Source of the DNA: Streptomyces sp. NRRL S-340
GTDB lineage: Bacteria; Actinomycetota; Actinomycetes; Streptomycetales; Streptomycetaceae
Length of the DNA stretch: 64,000 nucleotides
Assembly: GCF_000720185.1 (NCBI RefSeq)
Contig: NZ_JOIY01000041.1
Location: 1-64,000 of the forward strand
Reading direction: 5' to 3'
In this document: one piece after another, positions 33,355 to 41,849 of the stretch
Position numbering within the stretch: the stretch's first letter is position 1
Layout of the letters: each line of letters begins with the position of its first letter
Position numbers and translations under genes: made by a program
The notes under the pieces: model-generated
The model's database searches: none
What the model was told of the DNA's origin: nothing
What the model saw: only the letters and a program-made list of their open reading frames with translations

Positions 33355-33662
33355 ATGATCTCGCTGTGCAGGAAGGTCCTGCGCTGGGCGAAGAACAACA
33401 ACGTTCACCTGTGCTTCACCCCGACCAACGCCTCCTGGGCGAACCCGACCGAGGCGCGCTTCGGACCACTGCGGCAGTTCACGCTCGCGAACTCGAACCA
33501 TCCGAACCACACGGTCCAGACCCGCGCGCTGCACGCCCACCTACGCTGGCGCAACACCAACGCCCGCCACCCCGACGTCCTGGCGGCCCGACGCCGCGAG
33601 CGCGCCGCGTTCGCAGTGAGAAGGGCATCCGCTGGGGCGGCAGACCCCTCCTCGCTGCGTGA
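33355..33662 (+). pseudogene. IS630-family transposase C-terminal fragment
   Basis: KVLRWAKNNNVHLCFTPTNA, SWANPTEARFGPLRQFTLAN, NHPNHTVQTRALHAHLRWRN and, after a frameshift, RVRSEKGIRWGGRPLLAA-stop. It includes the third catalytic residue (Glu of P-T-E-A). It belongs to the same IS630 type as the N-terminal scrap at 20089. Confidence 0.8.
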
Positions 33663-33697
33663 TCCAGCAACCCCGGCGAACGCATGCGGTCACAGCA

Positions 33698-34327
33698 CTA
33701 GCTGAGTTCGCTGCTCAAGACGGCGAGTACGTGCGCTCGTTGGATTCGGCGTATCGCGTCGGGTGTCTGTCCGGATGCCAGTAGTTCGTCGATGAGATCG
33801 ATCTGTGCGGCGGCCAGCAAGACGTGCGCTAGGTATTCGGCGTCCTCGGCTGTCAGGGTGGGGACGGCCTCCATCGCGGTCCGTGCCAGCAGGTCCCTCA
33901 TCCAGCGGTACTGCTCGCTTTGCAGCAGTCCTGAGGCTGTGGCTTCTCGAGCTCTCAGCAGGTTGCGGTTGTCGAGCTTGAATGTGAGCACCGCGTCAAG
34001 GAAGGCGACGGCTCGGTCCCGCGGGGGCGCTCCGGGGCCAAGTGGTGGGGGGCCGCTGTCCACCTGATCGCGTAGATCCTGGGCTTTGGTGGTCCACAGC
34101 GCATCCAGCAGGCCCTCGCGACTGCCGAAGAGCCGGAAGATCGTGCCTTTCCCGACCTGTGCCTCCGCTGAGATGTCGTCCATGGAGACGCTGCTGACGT
34201 CAGCTTGCGCGAAGAGGTTGTCCGCGGCCGCGAGTACGACCTCGGGCGAGGTCGGAGGGCGCCCCCGCCTCGGCTCCCTATTTTCGGACTGTCGGTCCGT
34301 AATGATGTTAGGCTCTTCAGGACACAT
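33698..34327 (-). CDS. TetR-family transcriptional regulator
   Basis: 209 residues. The HTH spans VVLAAADNLFAQADVSSVSM, DDISAEAQVGKGTIFRLFGS, REGLLDAL; the C-terminal ligand domain is helical (AMEAVPTLTAEDAEYLAHVL). The start at ATG 34327 adds a 20-residue charged leader (MCPEEPNIITDRQSENREPR). A perfect palindrome CGGAC-N5-GTCCG lies inside the first codons. Divergent from a SnoaL-like gene only 26 bases away, so one operator can silence both. Confidence 0.9.
   Translation of the reverse strand: MCPEEPNIITDRQSENREPRRGRPPTSPEVVLAAADNLFAQADVSSVSMDDISAEAQVGKGTIFRLFGSREGLLDALWTTKAQDLRDQVDSGPPPLGPGAPPRDRAVAFLDAVLTFKLDNRNLLRAREATASGLLQSEQYRWMRDLLARTAMEAVPTLTAEDAEYLAHVLLAAAQIDLIDELLASGQTPDAIRRIQRAHVLAVLSSELS
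34285..34299. promoter_or_regulatory. TetR-type palindrome CGGACTGTCGGTCCG
   Basis: A perfect inverted repeat (5-bp arms, 5-bp spacer), 28-42 bases inside the tetR coding start and 55-69 bases upstream of the SnoaL-like ATG. This places it over the likely promoter of the latter. CGGAC-N-GTCCG half-sites are common TetR targets. Confidence 0.6.
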
Positions 34328-34353
34328 AGGTAGGACACCTCACCGGAGACGTT

Positions 34354-34749
34354 ATGGCCTCATCATCCAACCTGCCGCCGTGGTTCTCTCGCGCACTCGA
34401 CTCCCTATGGGCCGGTGACCTCGGCGGCTTCACATCGATCTTCGCTCAGGACGCGCTCTACGAGATTCCCTTCACCCCCACCGGCCCGGTGCGGCTGACG
34501 AGCCGAGAGGAGATCGGCGCTTTCATGCGTGGCCTGCTCGACGACGGTCGGCTTCGCTACGGCCGTCTTACGGAAGTCCGAGCCTACGAGACCGGCGACG
34601 ACCTGATCGTCGAGGCAGTCGCCCGTCATCACCGCTCCGCGGACGGATCACCGATCGACCTGAGTTACATCTGGTTCGTCACGCGTCGAGACGGCTACGT
34701 AACCCGGTTCCGTGACTACATGAATCCACTCGAGATTTCGGCGATCTGA
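34354..34749 (+). CDS. SnoaL/NTF2-like protein
   Basis: 131 residues, a complete NTF2 cone: PPWFSRALDSLWAGDLGGFT, FAQDALYEIPFTPTGPVRLT, DLIVEAVARHHRSADGSPID and YVTRFRDYMNPLEI. Such proteins are small cyclases, isomerases or hydroxysteroid-type enzymes, or ligand-binding folds. Regulated most likely by the divergent TetR protein. Substrate unknown. Confidence 0.85.
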   Translation: MASSSNLPPWFSRALDSLWAGDLGGFTSIFAQDALYEIPFTPTGPVRLTSREEIGAFMRGLLDDGRLRYGRLTEVRAYETGDDLIVEAVARHHRSADGSPIDLSYIWFVTRRDGYVTRFRDYMNPLEISAI

Positions 34750-35151
34750 ACGGTCCGCAAGGGACTCTCTGTGTGTGGCGAGATCGAGGTGTACACGGTT
34801 CTTTGCCGATGTCCCGGGTTCCGGGACGGGGACGACGTCGATGCCGACGAAGACCGGGTCCGGCCGGACGAGGCCGCCGGCGGGTCCGACGTAGGTGGTC
34901 ACGCCGGGGCTGTAGGAGCTGCGAACAAAAGTGGGCCCCGGCGGGCGGCGCCCGGCACGCGCCCTCGCCGCGTTGCCGGAAAGCCCTGGCAGCTCCGCTA
35001 CAAGAACCTTCCGGCGCCTTGCGATCGCACGCACCGGACACCGCCCGCTGATCGGAACCCACTTTTGTTCGCAGCTCTAAGCACTCCAGCCGAGCGCCTC
35101 TGCCCAGAACCTGCCGACCGCCGAGGGATCAAGAGCCTTGATGTTCACCAT
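34750..35151 (-). pseudogene. VOC-family (glyoxalase/dioxygenase) gene split by a MITE
   Basis: The minus frame from ATG 35151 reads MVNIKALDPSAVGRFWAEAL-GWSA and is then cut by a 162-base insertion. On the far side YSPGVTTYVGPAGGLVRPDP, FVGIDVVPVPEPGTSAKNRV and HLDLATHRESL continue the same VOC domain. Removing the insert and one TA-containing duplication restores G-W-S-A-Y-S-P-G in frame (GCT TAC AGC). The C-terminal third is also lost where the SnoaL gene begins. VOC proteins bind a metal through His/Glu; H-L-D-L is present. Confidence 0.75.
34916..35077. mobile_element. 162-bp MITE with 20-bp perfect inverted repeats
   Basis: GAGCTGCGAACAAAAGTGGG (34916-34935) is perfectly inverted at 35058-35077. 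The insert has no full ORF but keeps what looks like a transposase start near the right end (minus strand, IARRRKVLVAELPGLSGN). Insertion at TA and the end sequence suggest derivation from an IS630/Tc1-type element. It interrupts a VOC gene. Confidence 0.8.
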
Positions 35152-35269
35152 GAAACAGGTCGCAGTGCCATGCCGGCGATCCTATGCGCCCGCTCTGCAA
35201 CGACATCCGTAGCGTCGCCAAACAGAGATCGACTCGCTCAGCAGCCACAATGCTCAGCTCGCCGACTGG

Positions 35270-37522
35270 CTAGGCGCCCTCACGGAGCGGACGGCCGACG
35301 GCCTCGGCCTTTGTGGTCATCTCGGCAGCGAGTGGGCTGCCGAGAGACTGGAGCAGAGTCGCTGCCCGCATCCAGCTGGCTCGTGCCTGCTCACCATCTC
35401 CCAGTAGCAACTGGGCCGTCGCGAGGTGGTCCAGTACATCGGCCTGATTGTAGGGGTCGAAGACTTCTTCGAGGATGTCCAGGCACTTCCGGTAGTCAAC
35501 GACCGCCCCACTGACATCGCCCATGCTCTGCCTGGCATAGGCGATGCTGTCCCACGTCGCGGCCTCGTCGCAGAGGTTTCCATTGGACTGGAAAATGGGA
35601 AGCGCTTCCTCGCAGCAGGCGAGGGCCTCGCGGTAGTCGCCAATCTGGGCGAGACGCCAGCCGAGATCGTTGAGCGCGCGCGCGACGTCGTTGGGTTCCG
35701 GGAGCGTGCGGTAGATCGCCAGGGCACTCCGGGAATGGTGCACAGACTCGGAGTAGCGACCCTGGCGGTGGAGCACCCAGGCCAAGTTGTGCTCAGTGTG
35801 GGCACGCGTCTGTCGATCCAGTCGGTGCAGCAGCCCGGCCATTATGTCGACCTGCTCATCGACCTGGTCGAGCCTGCCGGTCAGCACGAGCGCACGGGCC
35901 AGTGTCGCGCTGGTCCTCGCGATGGAGCTCGGCTCGTCCAGCACAAGGGACGCATCGAGGCCGATGCGCTGGATCGATTCCTGCTCGGTCCAGCGGCCGC
36001 TGACGATGAGATAGCTCCGCCAAGCGTGGACCAGCTGCACGCGGTGTCGCAGGAGCTGAGGATGCTGCGTGGAGTGCAGGGTGGCTATGGCGGCCGCATC
36101 CTCCTGGTGGAACCAGTCCATGGCCTCGGTGCGGTCAGCGATCGCGACACGTACGACCCCCCGAGCCGGCGAGTCGGCCAGTTCCTCCCAGGGACGAGTG
36201 TCCATGATCAGGGTGGCAGTGTGCGCGTTGTGGCGCAGGTAGTCCAGTAGCCGTGTCTCGGCACCGAGGCGGTCGTCCTTTTCCCGCTCCAGGAGTTCGG
36301 CACCGTAGGCCCGAACCAAGTCGTGCATCACGTAACGCCCATCAGCGTCACGGGACAGAAGGCTGGTCGAGACCAGATCGCGCAGATGCCGTCGAGCGGT
36401 CGGCATCTCGACGGCCGCGAGCGAGGCAGCGGCTTCGACGGACACCGCCGGCCCGGGATGAACCGCCAACAGACGGAAGAACCGCGCTTTCTCGGTAGTC
36501 AGCGCCTGATAGGACCAAGAGAAGACAGCGCGGACGTCGACCTGCTGGTCGTCGCCCGACAGAGCGTCGAGTCGCGGCAGGGTCTCCAGCAGTTCTTGGA
36601 CGGCGAGACTCAGCGCCATCCCCGGTGCTGCCCTCAGCTGCGCGCCGACTACGGCGACTGCCAGCGGCAGGAATCCGCAAAGTTCAACTAGGCGAGAGGC
36701 GGCCTCAGGCTCTGCCCGGCACCGCTCGTCACCCATTCTGGCGGCCAGCGCAGCAAGGGCCTCGGACCGCGACCAGACATCGAGGCTGATCCGCGAAGCG
36801 CCCTCGGTCGCGACCAGACCGGACAACTGGTTCCGCGAGGTGATGATGGTCAGACAACCCGCGGAGGCGGGCAGCAGCGGCCTCACTTGCTCAGCGTCCC
36901 GTGCGTTGTCCAGGACGACGATCAATTTCCGAGACGAACTCTGCTCCCGGAACAGGGCACTGCGCGCTTCCATCGTGTTCGGCATCTCTGCGCTGGGCAC
37001 CCCGAGCGCGCTCAGGAATCGTCCAAGGGCCTCCGCAGGGTCCATGGGCCTCCCCGAAGCCTCGAACCCGCGCAGGTTCACGTACAGCTGGCCGTCCGGG
37101 AAACCGTCGGCCACCTGGTGCGCCCAGTGCACCGCCAGCGTCGTCTTGCCCACACCGGCCATACCACCGACCGCACCGATGACGACGTGTGCTCCCGGCA
37201 CGTCGATCTGCGATGTGATGCTGTGAGCAGCCGCCAGTGCCTCCTCTCGGCCTCGAAACGCGGCGAGGTCCGGTGGCAGTTGCCGGGGAATCCGCTCGGT
37301 GCGACGAACGGAAGCCTGGGCCAGGTGACGCCGCTCGCTCTCGTCGAGTTCCAGTGCGTCCATCAGCTCGCGCAAGGTCGCTTGGCGCGGAACGCTCTTA
37401 CCGCGTTCTATGTCGCTGATAGCACGGACGCTCACCCCTGACGCCTCGGCAAGGCCATCCAATGTCAGCAGCGAACGCTGCCGGGCATCACGTAGCAGCC
37501 TACCCAAGGCGTTCTTGTCCAT
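35270..37522 (-). CDS. HTH-NB-ARC-TPR STAND regulator (AfsR-like architecture)
   Basis: 750 residues. An N-terminal XRE-type HTH (1-60: LTLDGLAEASGVSVRAISDI, ERGKSVPRQATL) is followed by an NB-ARC ATPase with P-loop GGMAGVGKTT (119-128), Walker B KLIVVLDNA, TIITSRNQL and GFLPLAVAVVG (GxP). A winged helix follows (RRHLRDLVSTSLLSRDADGR, YVMHDLVRAYG), then TPR repeats to the end (ALNDLGWRLAQIGDYREALA, WDSIAYARQSMGDVSGAVVD). Instead of the SARP domain of AfsR it carries an XRE HTH. It should be an ATP-dependent switch that senses a ligand through the TPRs and binds DNA. No adjacent effector or antibiotic gene is present; a role in development, stress or phage sensing is open. Confidence 0.88.
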   Translation of the reverse strand: MDKNALGRLLRDARQRSLLTLDGLAEASGVSVRAISDIERGKSVPRQATLRELMDALELDESERRHLAQASVRRTERIPRQLPPDLAAFRGREEALAAAHSITSQIDVPGAHVVIGAVGGMAGVGKTTLAVHWAHQVADGFPDGQLYVNLRGFEASGRPMDPAEALGRFLSALGVPSAEMPNTMEARSALFREQSSSRKLIVVLDNARDAEQVRPLLPASAGCLTIITSRNQLSGLVATEGASRISLDVWSRSEALAALAARMGDERCRAEPEAASRLVELCGFLPLAVAVVGAQLRAAPGMALSLAVQELLETLPRLDALSGDDQQVDVRAVFSWSYQALTTEKARFFRLLAVHPGPAVSVEAAASLAAVEMPTARRHLRDLVSTSLLSRDADGRYVMHDLVRAYGAELLEREKDDRLGAETRLLDYLRHNAHTATLIMDTRPWEELADSPARGVVRVAIADRTEAMDWFHQEDAAAIATLHSTQHPQLLRHRVQLVHAWRSYLIVSGRWTEQESIQRIGLDASLVLDEPSSIARTSATLARALVLTGRLDQVDEQVDIMAGLLHRLDRQTRAHTEHNLAWVLHRQGRYSESVHHSRSALAIYRTLPEPNDVARALNDLGWRLAQIGDYREALACCEEALPIFQSNGNLCDEAATWDSIAYARQSMGDVSGAVVDYRKCLDILEEVFDPYNQADVLDHLATAQLLLGDGEQARASWMRAATLLQSLGSPLAAEMTTKAEAVGRPLREGA

Positions 37523-37734
37523 TTCAACCCCATTACGTCGTCAAGGTTGTAGTTATGGATTGAACATTAACCTCGCCGTTTCGGTTGGGGCGATGAGGCG
37601 TCGTTGAGGGGCCACTGCCGGGTGGCCGCCGCGATCTCGGTGTTCGGGCATGGCCGTGTCCCGGCGCGGTGGTCGGGTTCTCCAAGGTCCTTCGGGCCGT
37701 GGTGGGCCAGGGTTCGTCGGTCAGCCGGCGTAAC

Positions 37735-37998
37735 GGGGCAGTGCGGCGAGGCGGTGGAAGGCCTTGGTCAGTTCGTGTCTCCAGGGCCAGGTCGCCGATA
37801 TCCGCAAGCGCGGCGGCCGCCGCGGGTGAGGCGTGCGGCGACATGCAGCAACCGGTAGCGGAGCTTCTTCGGCTCGACGGCGGCCAGTTCGCCGTCCAGC
37901 AGCAGGACGCGGGCCCAGGCCAGCAGGTCGATCGCCGTGAGGCTGAGTTCGAGCCAGACGGCGTTGACGCCGAAGCGCTTTGGGATTGCGTTCCGGAT
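37735..37998 (-). pseudogene. IS1380-family transposase C-terminal fragment
   Basis: Minus strand: RFGVNAVWLELSLTAIDLLA, WARVLLLDGELAAVEPKKLR and YRLLHVAARLTRGGRR, then the frame shifts. This is the characteristic end of IS1380 transposases. The N-terminal catalytic part is absent; the break at about 38000 abuts the DUF6262 gene. Confidence 0.75.
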
Positions 37999-38026
37999 CG
38001 TGAGCTTTGGGGCCAGGCGAGTGCTG

Positions 38027-38479
38027 TCATGGTCTCGGGTTATGTGACTGGATCACGCGCTGCAAGCGCAGGATCTCGCCGTGCGCCGCGGCCAGTCGTT
38101 GTTCGAGCTCTTGGACGCGCTCTCGATGGGTGGTGCGCTCACGGCGGAGGGGTCCGGTAAGGGGATGAATCACGGCGCCGTCGTCAGCTGAGGGTGCCTG
38201 CAGGGAAGACTGGTTCTCGGCCCGTTGCTGACCGCGCAAGGTCTCGATGCGATTGCGCAGGTCGGTGTGGGCATGGAGAAAGACCAAGCTGACGCCCGCT
38301 GCGCGGGCGACGGCCCGGAAGTTGATCTCCTCGCCCTCCTTGACCAGCCTTCGGATGCCCGCCTCCGCTCGCTGGACGGCCTGCTGGTGCTTGTCCTGTG
38401 CAGCCTGCCGCAGAGCGGCGATCCTCCGATCTGCAGGAGGCACGGCCTCCGGGACCGCGTCGTTCGGTCGCTTGTTCAT
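38027..38479 (-). CDS. DUF6262 family protein (Tn554-type accessory)
   Basis: 150 residues from ATG 38479. Reads DRRIAALRQAAQDKHQQAVQ, AGIRRLVKEGEEINFRAVAR, GVSLVFLHAHTDLRNRIETL (an HTH-like segment) and a C-terminal coiled coil (RERTTHRERVQELEQRLAAA). DUF6262 proteins normally follow a pair of tyrosine recombinases in Tn554-like transposons and resemble TnpC. The recombinase genes would lie upstream (38480 and beyond) but only a P450 relic is there, so it is an orphan remnant of such an element. Confidence 0.7.
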   Translation of the reverse strand: MNKRPNDAVPEAVPPADRRIAALRQAAQDKHQQAVQRAEAGIRRLVKEGEEINFRAVARAAGVSLVFLHAHTDLRNRIETLRGQQRAENQSSLQAPSADDGAVIHPLTGPLRRERTTHRERVQELEQRLAAAHGEILRLQRVIQSHNPRP

Positions 38480-38607
38480 GAGTGTGATGCCCCTCTGCAG
38501 TCCGAGCAGTCGGTGGCGTCCTGGCAGGCGGCGGTCCCTCCCACTGGCCGCCGCCGTGTCGATCACCCGCGGCTCACTGCCACGCCGAAATGGGATGAAG
38601 CACAGCG

Positions 38608-38780
38608 ATGTCTGACACGCCGTACCCGCTGGACCACACTGCGCTCGCGGCCGAGGTCGCGACCCTCCGCGCGAAGGGGGCGGCCACACTCGTGGAGCTG
38701 ACTGGCGGGGTGGTCGCCTGGTCGGTCACCCAGCACGACTCGATCAAGCGGCTGCTCACCGACTCCCGCGTCTCAACCAT
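38608..38780 (+). pseudogene. Cytochrome P450 N-terminal fragment
   Basis: SDTPYPLDHTALAAEVATLR, ATLVELTGGVVAWSVTQHDS, IKRLLTDSRVS: the first 55 or so residues of a bacterial P450 with the conserved L-L-T-D-x-R-V-S. It ends just before a CRISPR-like repeat; no heme region follows. Confidence 0.7.
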
Positions 38781-38790
38781 CTGTCGGGGC

Positions 38791-38820
38791 AGGGACCATC
38801 CCCGCGGGCGCGGGGATGGA
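38791..38820 (-). CRISPR. Solitary type I-E-like CRISPR repeat
   Basis: GGACCATCCCCGCG-GGCGCGGGGAT matches the reverse complement of the repeat at 21798-21826 in its first 14 bases and keeps the CCCCGC/GCGGGG palindrome. No second unit was found 61 bases away. It lies exactly between a truncated P450 and a truncated IS110 gene. A chance GC palindrome cannot be excluded. Confidence 0.4.
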
Positions 38821-38821
38821 C

Positions 38822-39276
38822 AAGCGCACGGCGGGACAGTGTGGCCAGCTCTTCCCGCAAGGTCGGGTCGGCGGTGACCAGGATCGCCTTGAGCTGGTTC
38901 GCTGCCTGTCTTCGCGCCTTCACTGCGGAGTCCTTGGCCACGAGATACAGACGCGCGATTTCCGCGGGACCGCTGCCTGACTTCACCGGCGAGTGCGCAC
39001 GACCGCTGAGCACCGCCCGCGCAGCGGCTTCCGCGTCGCCTCGGTCCGACTTGCTCCGTCGGCGGTGGGCCGCACGCCCAGGGCCTGGAGCCTCAAGGAC
39101 CTCGATGCCCTGGGACAGGAGATAGCGCGACAGGGCCGCACCGTAGTTTCCGGTCGATTCCACTCCGGCGCGACGGATGTCACCCAACTCAGTCGCCAGG
39201 CGTGCAGTTGTTGATAGCCACTCGCAACGGCCGGGAAACGCTCGATTCCCAGAGTTCGTCCGGTCATGGCAAGCAC
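38822..39276 (-). pseudogene. IS110-family transposase fragment
   Basis: MTGRTLGIERFPAVASGYQQ, then after a frameshift near 39190 ATELGDIRRAGVESTGNYGA, ALSRYLLSQGIEVLEAPG, RRSKSDRGDAEAAARAVLSG and KARRQAANQLKAILVTADPT. These are the DEDD-domain blocks (E-S-T-G-x-Y, K-S-D-x-x-D-A). The Ser-containing C-terminal domain is missing, cut at the CRISPR-like repeat. Confidence 0.8.
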
Positions 39277-39613
39277 AGCCGCAACATGAAAATTGCGATG
39301 CGTATCACCCCGAGTACCGCCTCCGTGACGCCCTGGGGAGGTTCCATGGAGCGGGCAGATTCTGGTGAACTAATCGTTCCTCTAACCCCGGTGGCGATTC
39401 GCCCTGTTCGCAGTGCCGCCGGCCCGGACAGCCGTCACCAGTGAGACAGTGCACGTTCGCCGCGCAAGACAGTGCTCTGGACACGCTTGCCCGAACCAGC
39501 GCCCGAGCGCACCACCAAGTCCCGTGAACGACGCAGGATGTCAGGGCACTTCGGTCCAGAAATATCAGGAGTCAGCTCCGACGCTATGGTGGTGCGCTGC
39601 CGCTCGATGCCCC
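39277..39613. other. 337 bases, no gene seen
   Basis: Frames on both strands are Arg/Pro/Ser-rich and resemble no family I know. It separates IS110 debris from an ABC-transporter relic. Confidence 0.45.
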
Positions 39614-39892
39614 GTCGGGTCCGGCGGACGCCTGCTGTCCCAGGGACAGCGCAGGCGCCTCGCCACCGCTCGCGCCGTACTACGGCGCACCGGGTCCCCC
39701 TGCTGACGAGGCCACCGCCGGTCCGGACCGCCCCACCGCCGAGGCGCTGCTGGAGGCACTTCGGGCGCTCCCCGAGACCTCGGTGGTGATCGCCGTACAG
39801 GAGCAGGACCTCGGCATGGCGGCCCGGCGACCGTCCGCGGTCGTCCACCTCGGGCGGCCCGCGGACGGCGCAGGTGTCGTCCGTACGCGATG
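39614..39892 (+). pseudogene. ABC exporter ATP-binding C-terminal fragment (CydC/CydD-like)
   Basis: GGRLLSQGQRRRLATARAVL is the ABC signature region. After a frameshift near 39690 it continues LLTRPPPV / DEATAGPDRPTAEALLEALR (Walker B and D-loop), then ETSVVIAVQEQDLGMAARRP and AVVHLGRPADGAG. The Q of the H-loop position (V-Q-E instead of V-H-E) also deviates. Only about 95 residues remain. Confidence 0.65.
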
Positions 39893-40194
39893 ACGTCGCG
39901 GCCGGCACATGCTTCTGCGCGCACCAGCGCGTTGCTGGGAGTGCACTGTTCCGAGATGGGCACCGAGGTGGAAGAGCCTCGCCTGTTGGTGACCCAAGGG
40001 CTCACGACAGTGAGCTTTGGGAGGATTTACCGCCATTTTTTGGCTTTTGCATCACCGCTCTCCGCCCACCCGCGTGCCCCCCGTGATACGGAACGGCGTG
40101 CGGTGGCCGAAGCGCTGCCGTCCTCAGATTGTTGAATATTTGAGTTACCCCTTTCACGGGTTGTAGACATGACGCATCTGAGGAAGGGGCCACC
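39893..40194. other. 302 bases upstream of the PucR gene
   Basis: No coding frame is convincing. The AT-richer stretch 40120-40170 (TTGTTGAATATTTGAGTTA) likely contains the pucR promoter; GGAAGG precedes its start. Confidence 0.45.
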
Positions 40195-41448
40195 ATGGTC
40201 GAGAGTCGTCTGCGGGTCCGGGTCGGCAGTGACGCCCTGCAGGAACTGATCGAGGAACTCGCAGGGCGTCTGCAGCGGTCCGTGGTCGTCGACGACCCTC
40301 TGGTGCGACTGATCTGCTCCAGCCAGCACTTCGGAGACGCGGACCCGGTCCGCATCCGCAGCCTGCTGCAAGGGCGGGCCGACGACGAGATCATCCGCTA
40401 CGTCCTCGACCAAGGCGTGGCCCGGTGGCCGAAGCCCGACTTCATCGAGGGCCGTGACGACCTCGGACTGCTCACCCGGTACTGCATTCCGCTGCGGGAG
40501 CGCGGAGAGCTGCTGGGTCTGCTGATGGTCGTCGCGCCGGAGAAGGACCTGTCGCGCGAGGAGATCGACACCGTCGCACGGGCAGTGCCGGCGATCACCG
40601 CCCAGCTGCGGGCGGACCAGCTGGCCGCTGACGCCGAGGACGGTGACCTGCAGGAGACGCTGCTCTCCCTGTTCGGCACCAGTGAGAAGGCCCGTGCCGC
40701 CGCTCGTCAGCAGATACTCGACGGTGACGCGCTGCCGGACGCTCCGCACGCCGTGGTGAACGTCGTGCAGGTGGCCCGTTCCTCCTCCGAACCGCCCGGC
40801 CAGGTGGAGATCGCACTGCGCGGAGCTCTGGAGCCGTTCCTCCGCACGCGCTGGGCGGTCGGCGCCATGGCCGTCACCCCGGACAGCGCGGTACTGCTCC
40901 AGGTTTCGGCCCGGCCGCCGGCGCCGCAGGAACTCAGGGACCAGGGCACGGCCATCCGGGAGGCGCTCGCCGCCTATCTGGACGCCTCGGCGGCACCGGT
41001 GATCGGCATCGGTGGCATCGCGGACGGTATGGCCGACGCGTGGGTTTCGCACGGGCAGGCGGTCGTCGCGGCTCGCGCGGCACGTCGTCTGCCCCACCTC
41101 AAGGGCGTCGGTGCGTGGGAGTCACTGGGTGAACTCGCCGTACTCCTACAGATGCCGGACCACGCCCTGAACCCCTCGCTGCTGCCGAGGCCGCTGAGTC
41201 TGCTGCTGGAGAGCACCGGTGGCCAGCGACTGGAAGAGACCCTGACCTGTTTCCTCGACCATGCCGGATCGATACCGCGTACGGCGGAGGCTCTGCAGAT
41301 CCATCGCACCTCCCTCTACTACCGGCTGCGTCAGATCCAGGAGATCACCGGCCTCGACCTGGACAACGGCGGCGACCGGCTGGTGCTCCACCTCGGGCTG
41401 CGGATGCGCGCGTTGCTGGCGGCAGAGACCGCCTCGACCACGGCCTGA
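40195..41448 (+). CDS. PucR/CdaR-family transcriptional regulator with GAF-like sensor
   Basis: 417 residues from ATG 40195 (GGAAGG upstream). The N-terminal half is a GAF-like sensor (QELIEELAGRLQRSVVVDDP, YCIPLRERGELLGLLMVVAP). A GGDEF-related middle domain follows (APVIGIGGIADGMADAWVSH, AVVAARAARR), then the HTH_30 end (EETLTCFLDHAGSIPRTAEA, LQIHRTSLYYRLRQIQEITG). It lies upstream of an alpha/beta hydrolase in the same direction, 401 bases away, and may control it. Confidence 0.9.
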   Translation: MVESRLRVRVGSDALQELIEELAGRLQRSVVVDDPLVRLICSSQHFGDADPVRIRSLLQGRADDEIIRYVLDQGVARWPKPDFIEGRDDLGLLTRYCIPLRERGELLGLLMVVAPEKDLSREEIDTVARAVPAITAQLRADQLAADAEDGDLQETLLSLFGTSEKARAAARQQILDGDALPDAPHAVVNVVQVARSSSEPPGQVEIALRGALEPFLRTRWAVGAMAVTPDSAVLLQVSARPPAPQELRDQGTAIREALAAYLDASAAPVIGIGGIADGMADAWVSHGQAVVAARAARRLPHLKGVGAWESLGELAVLLQMPDHALNPSLLPRPLSLLLESTGGQRLEETLTCFLDHAGSIPRTAEALQIHRTSLYYRLRQIQEITGLDLDNGGDRLVLHLGLRMRALLAAETASTTA

Positions 41449-41849
41449 CCGGCCTGGGCCCCGACGACCGCCGGGTACACGGGCCGCGGCACCCGACTCC
41501 TTGGGCACCGGCCGATGTCGTTCACCGTGGCGCGCGTGCATGCCGGTGAGTGCCCCGGGCGGTGCGGCACCTTGTGACGGCGGCGCGGCTCGCTTCGCGG
41601 CGGAACGGTCCGTCGCCCGCGGCGGTCAGAGCCCCTCGGAGGGCGCCGCCCTTCCGCCCGCATCCCGGGCTCCCTCCTACAGAGTGACAAGAATTCGCCC
41701 GTCGATCACTACGGAGCGCGGTAGTGCCCGAGGGGCCTGGTGAGACACAATCGGACTACACCGGAGCCGCGTAATGCGTCGGCTCCGGGAACAGACAATT
41801 CTTCTGCGCGGCGGAAACCGCCTGCGGCGGGATACGAAGGGAAATCGCA
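41449..41849. other. 401-base gap with one hairpin
   Basis: No gene seen. CCGGAGCCG (41761-41769) pairs perfectly with CGGCTCCGG (41780-41788), 60 bases before the hydrolase start. It could be an operator or a 5' leader structure; it is too far from the pucR stop to be its ordinary terminator. Confidence 0.5.
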
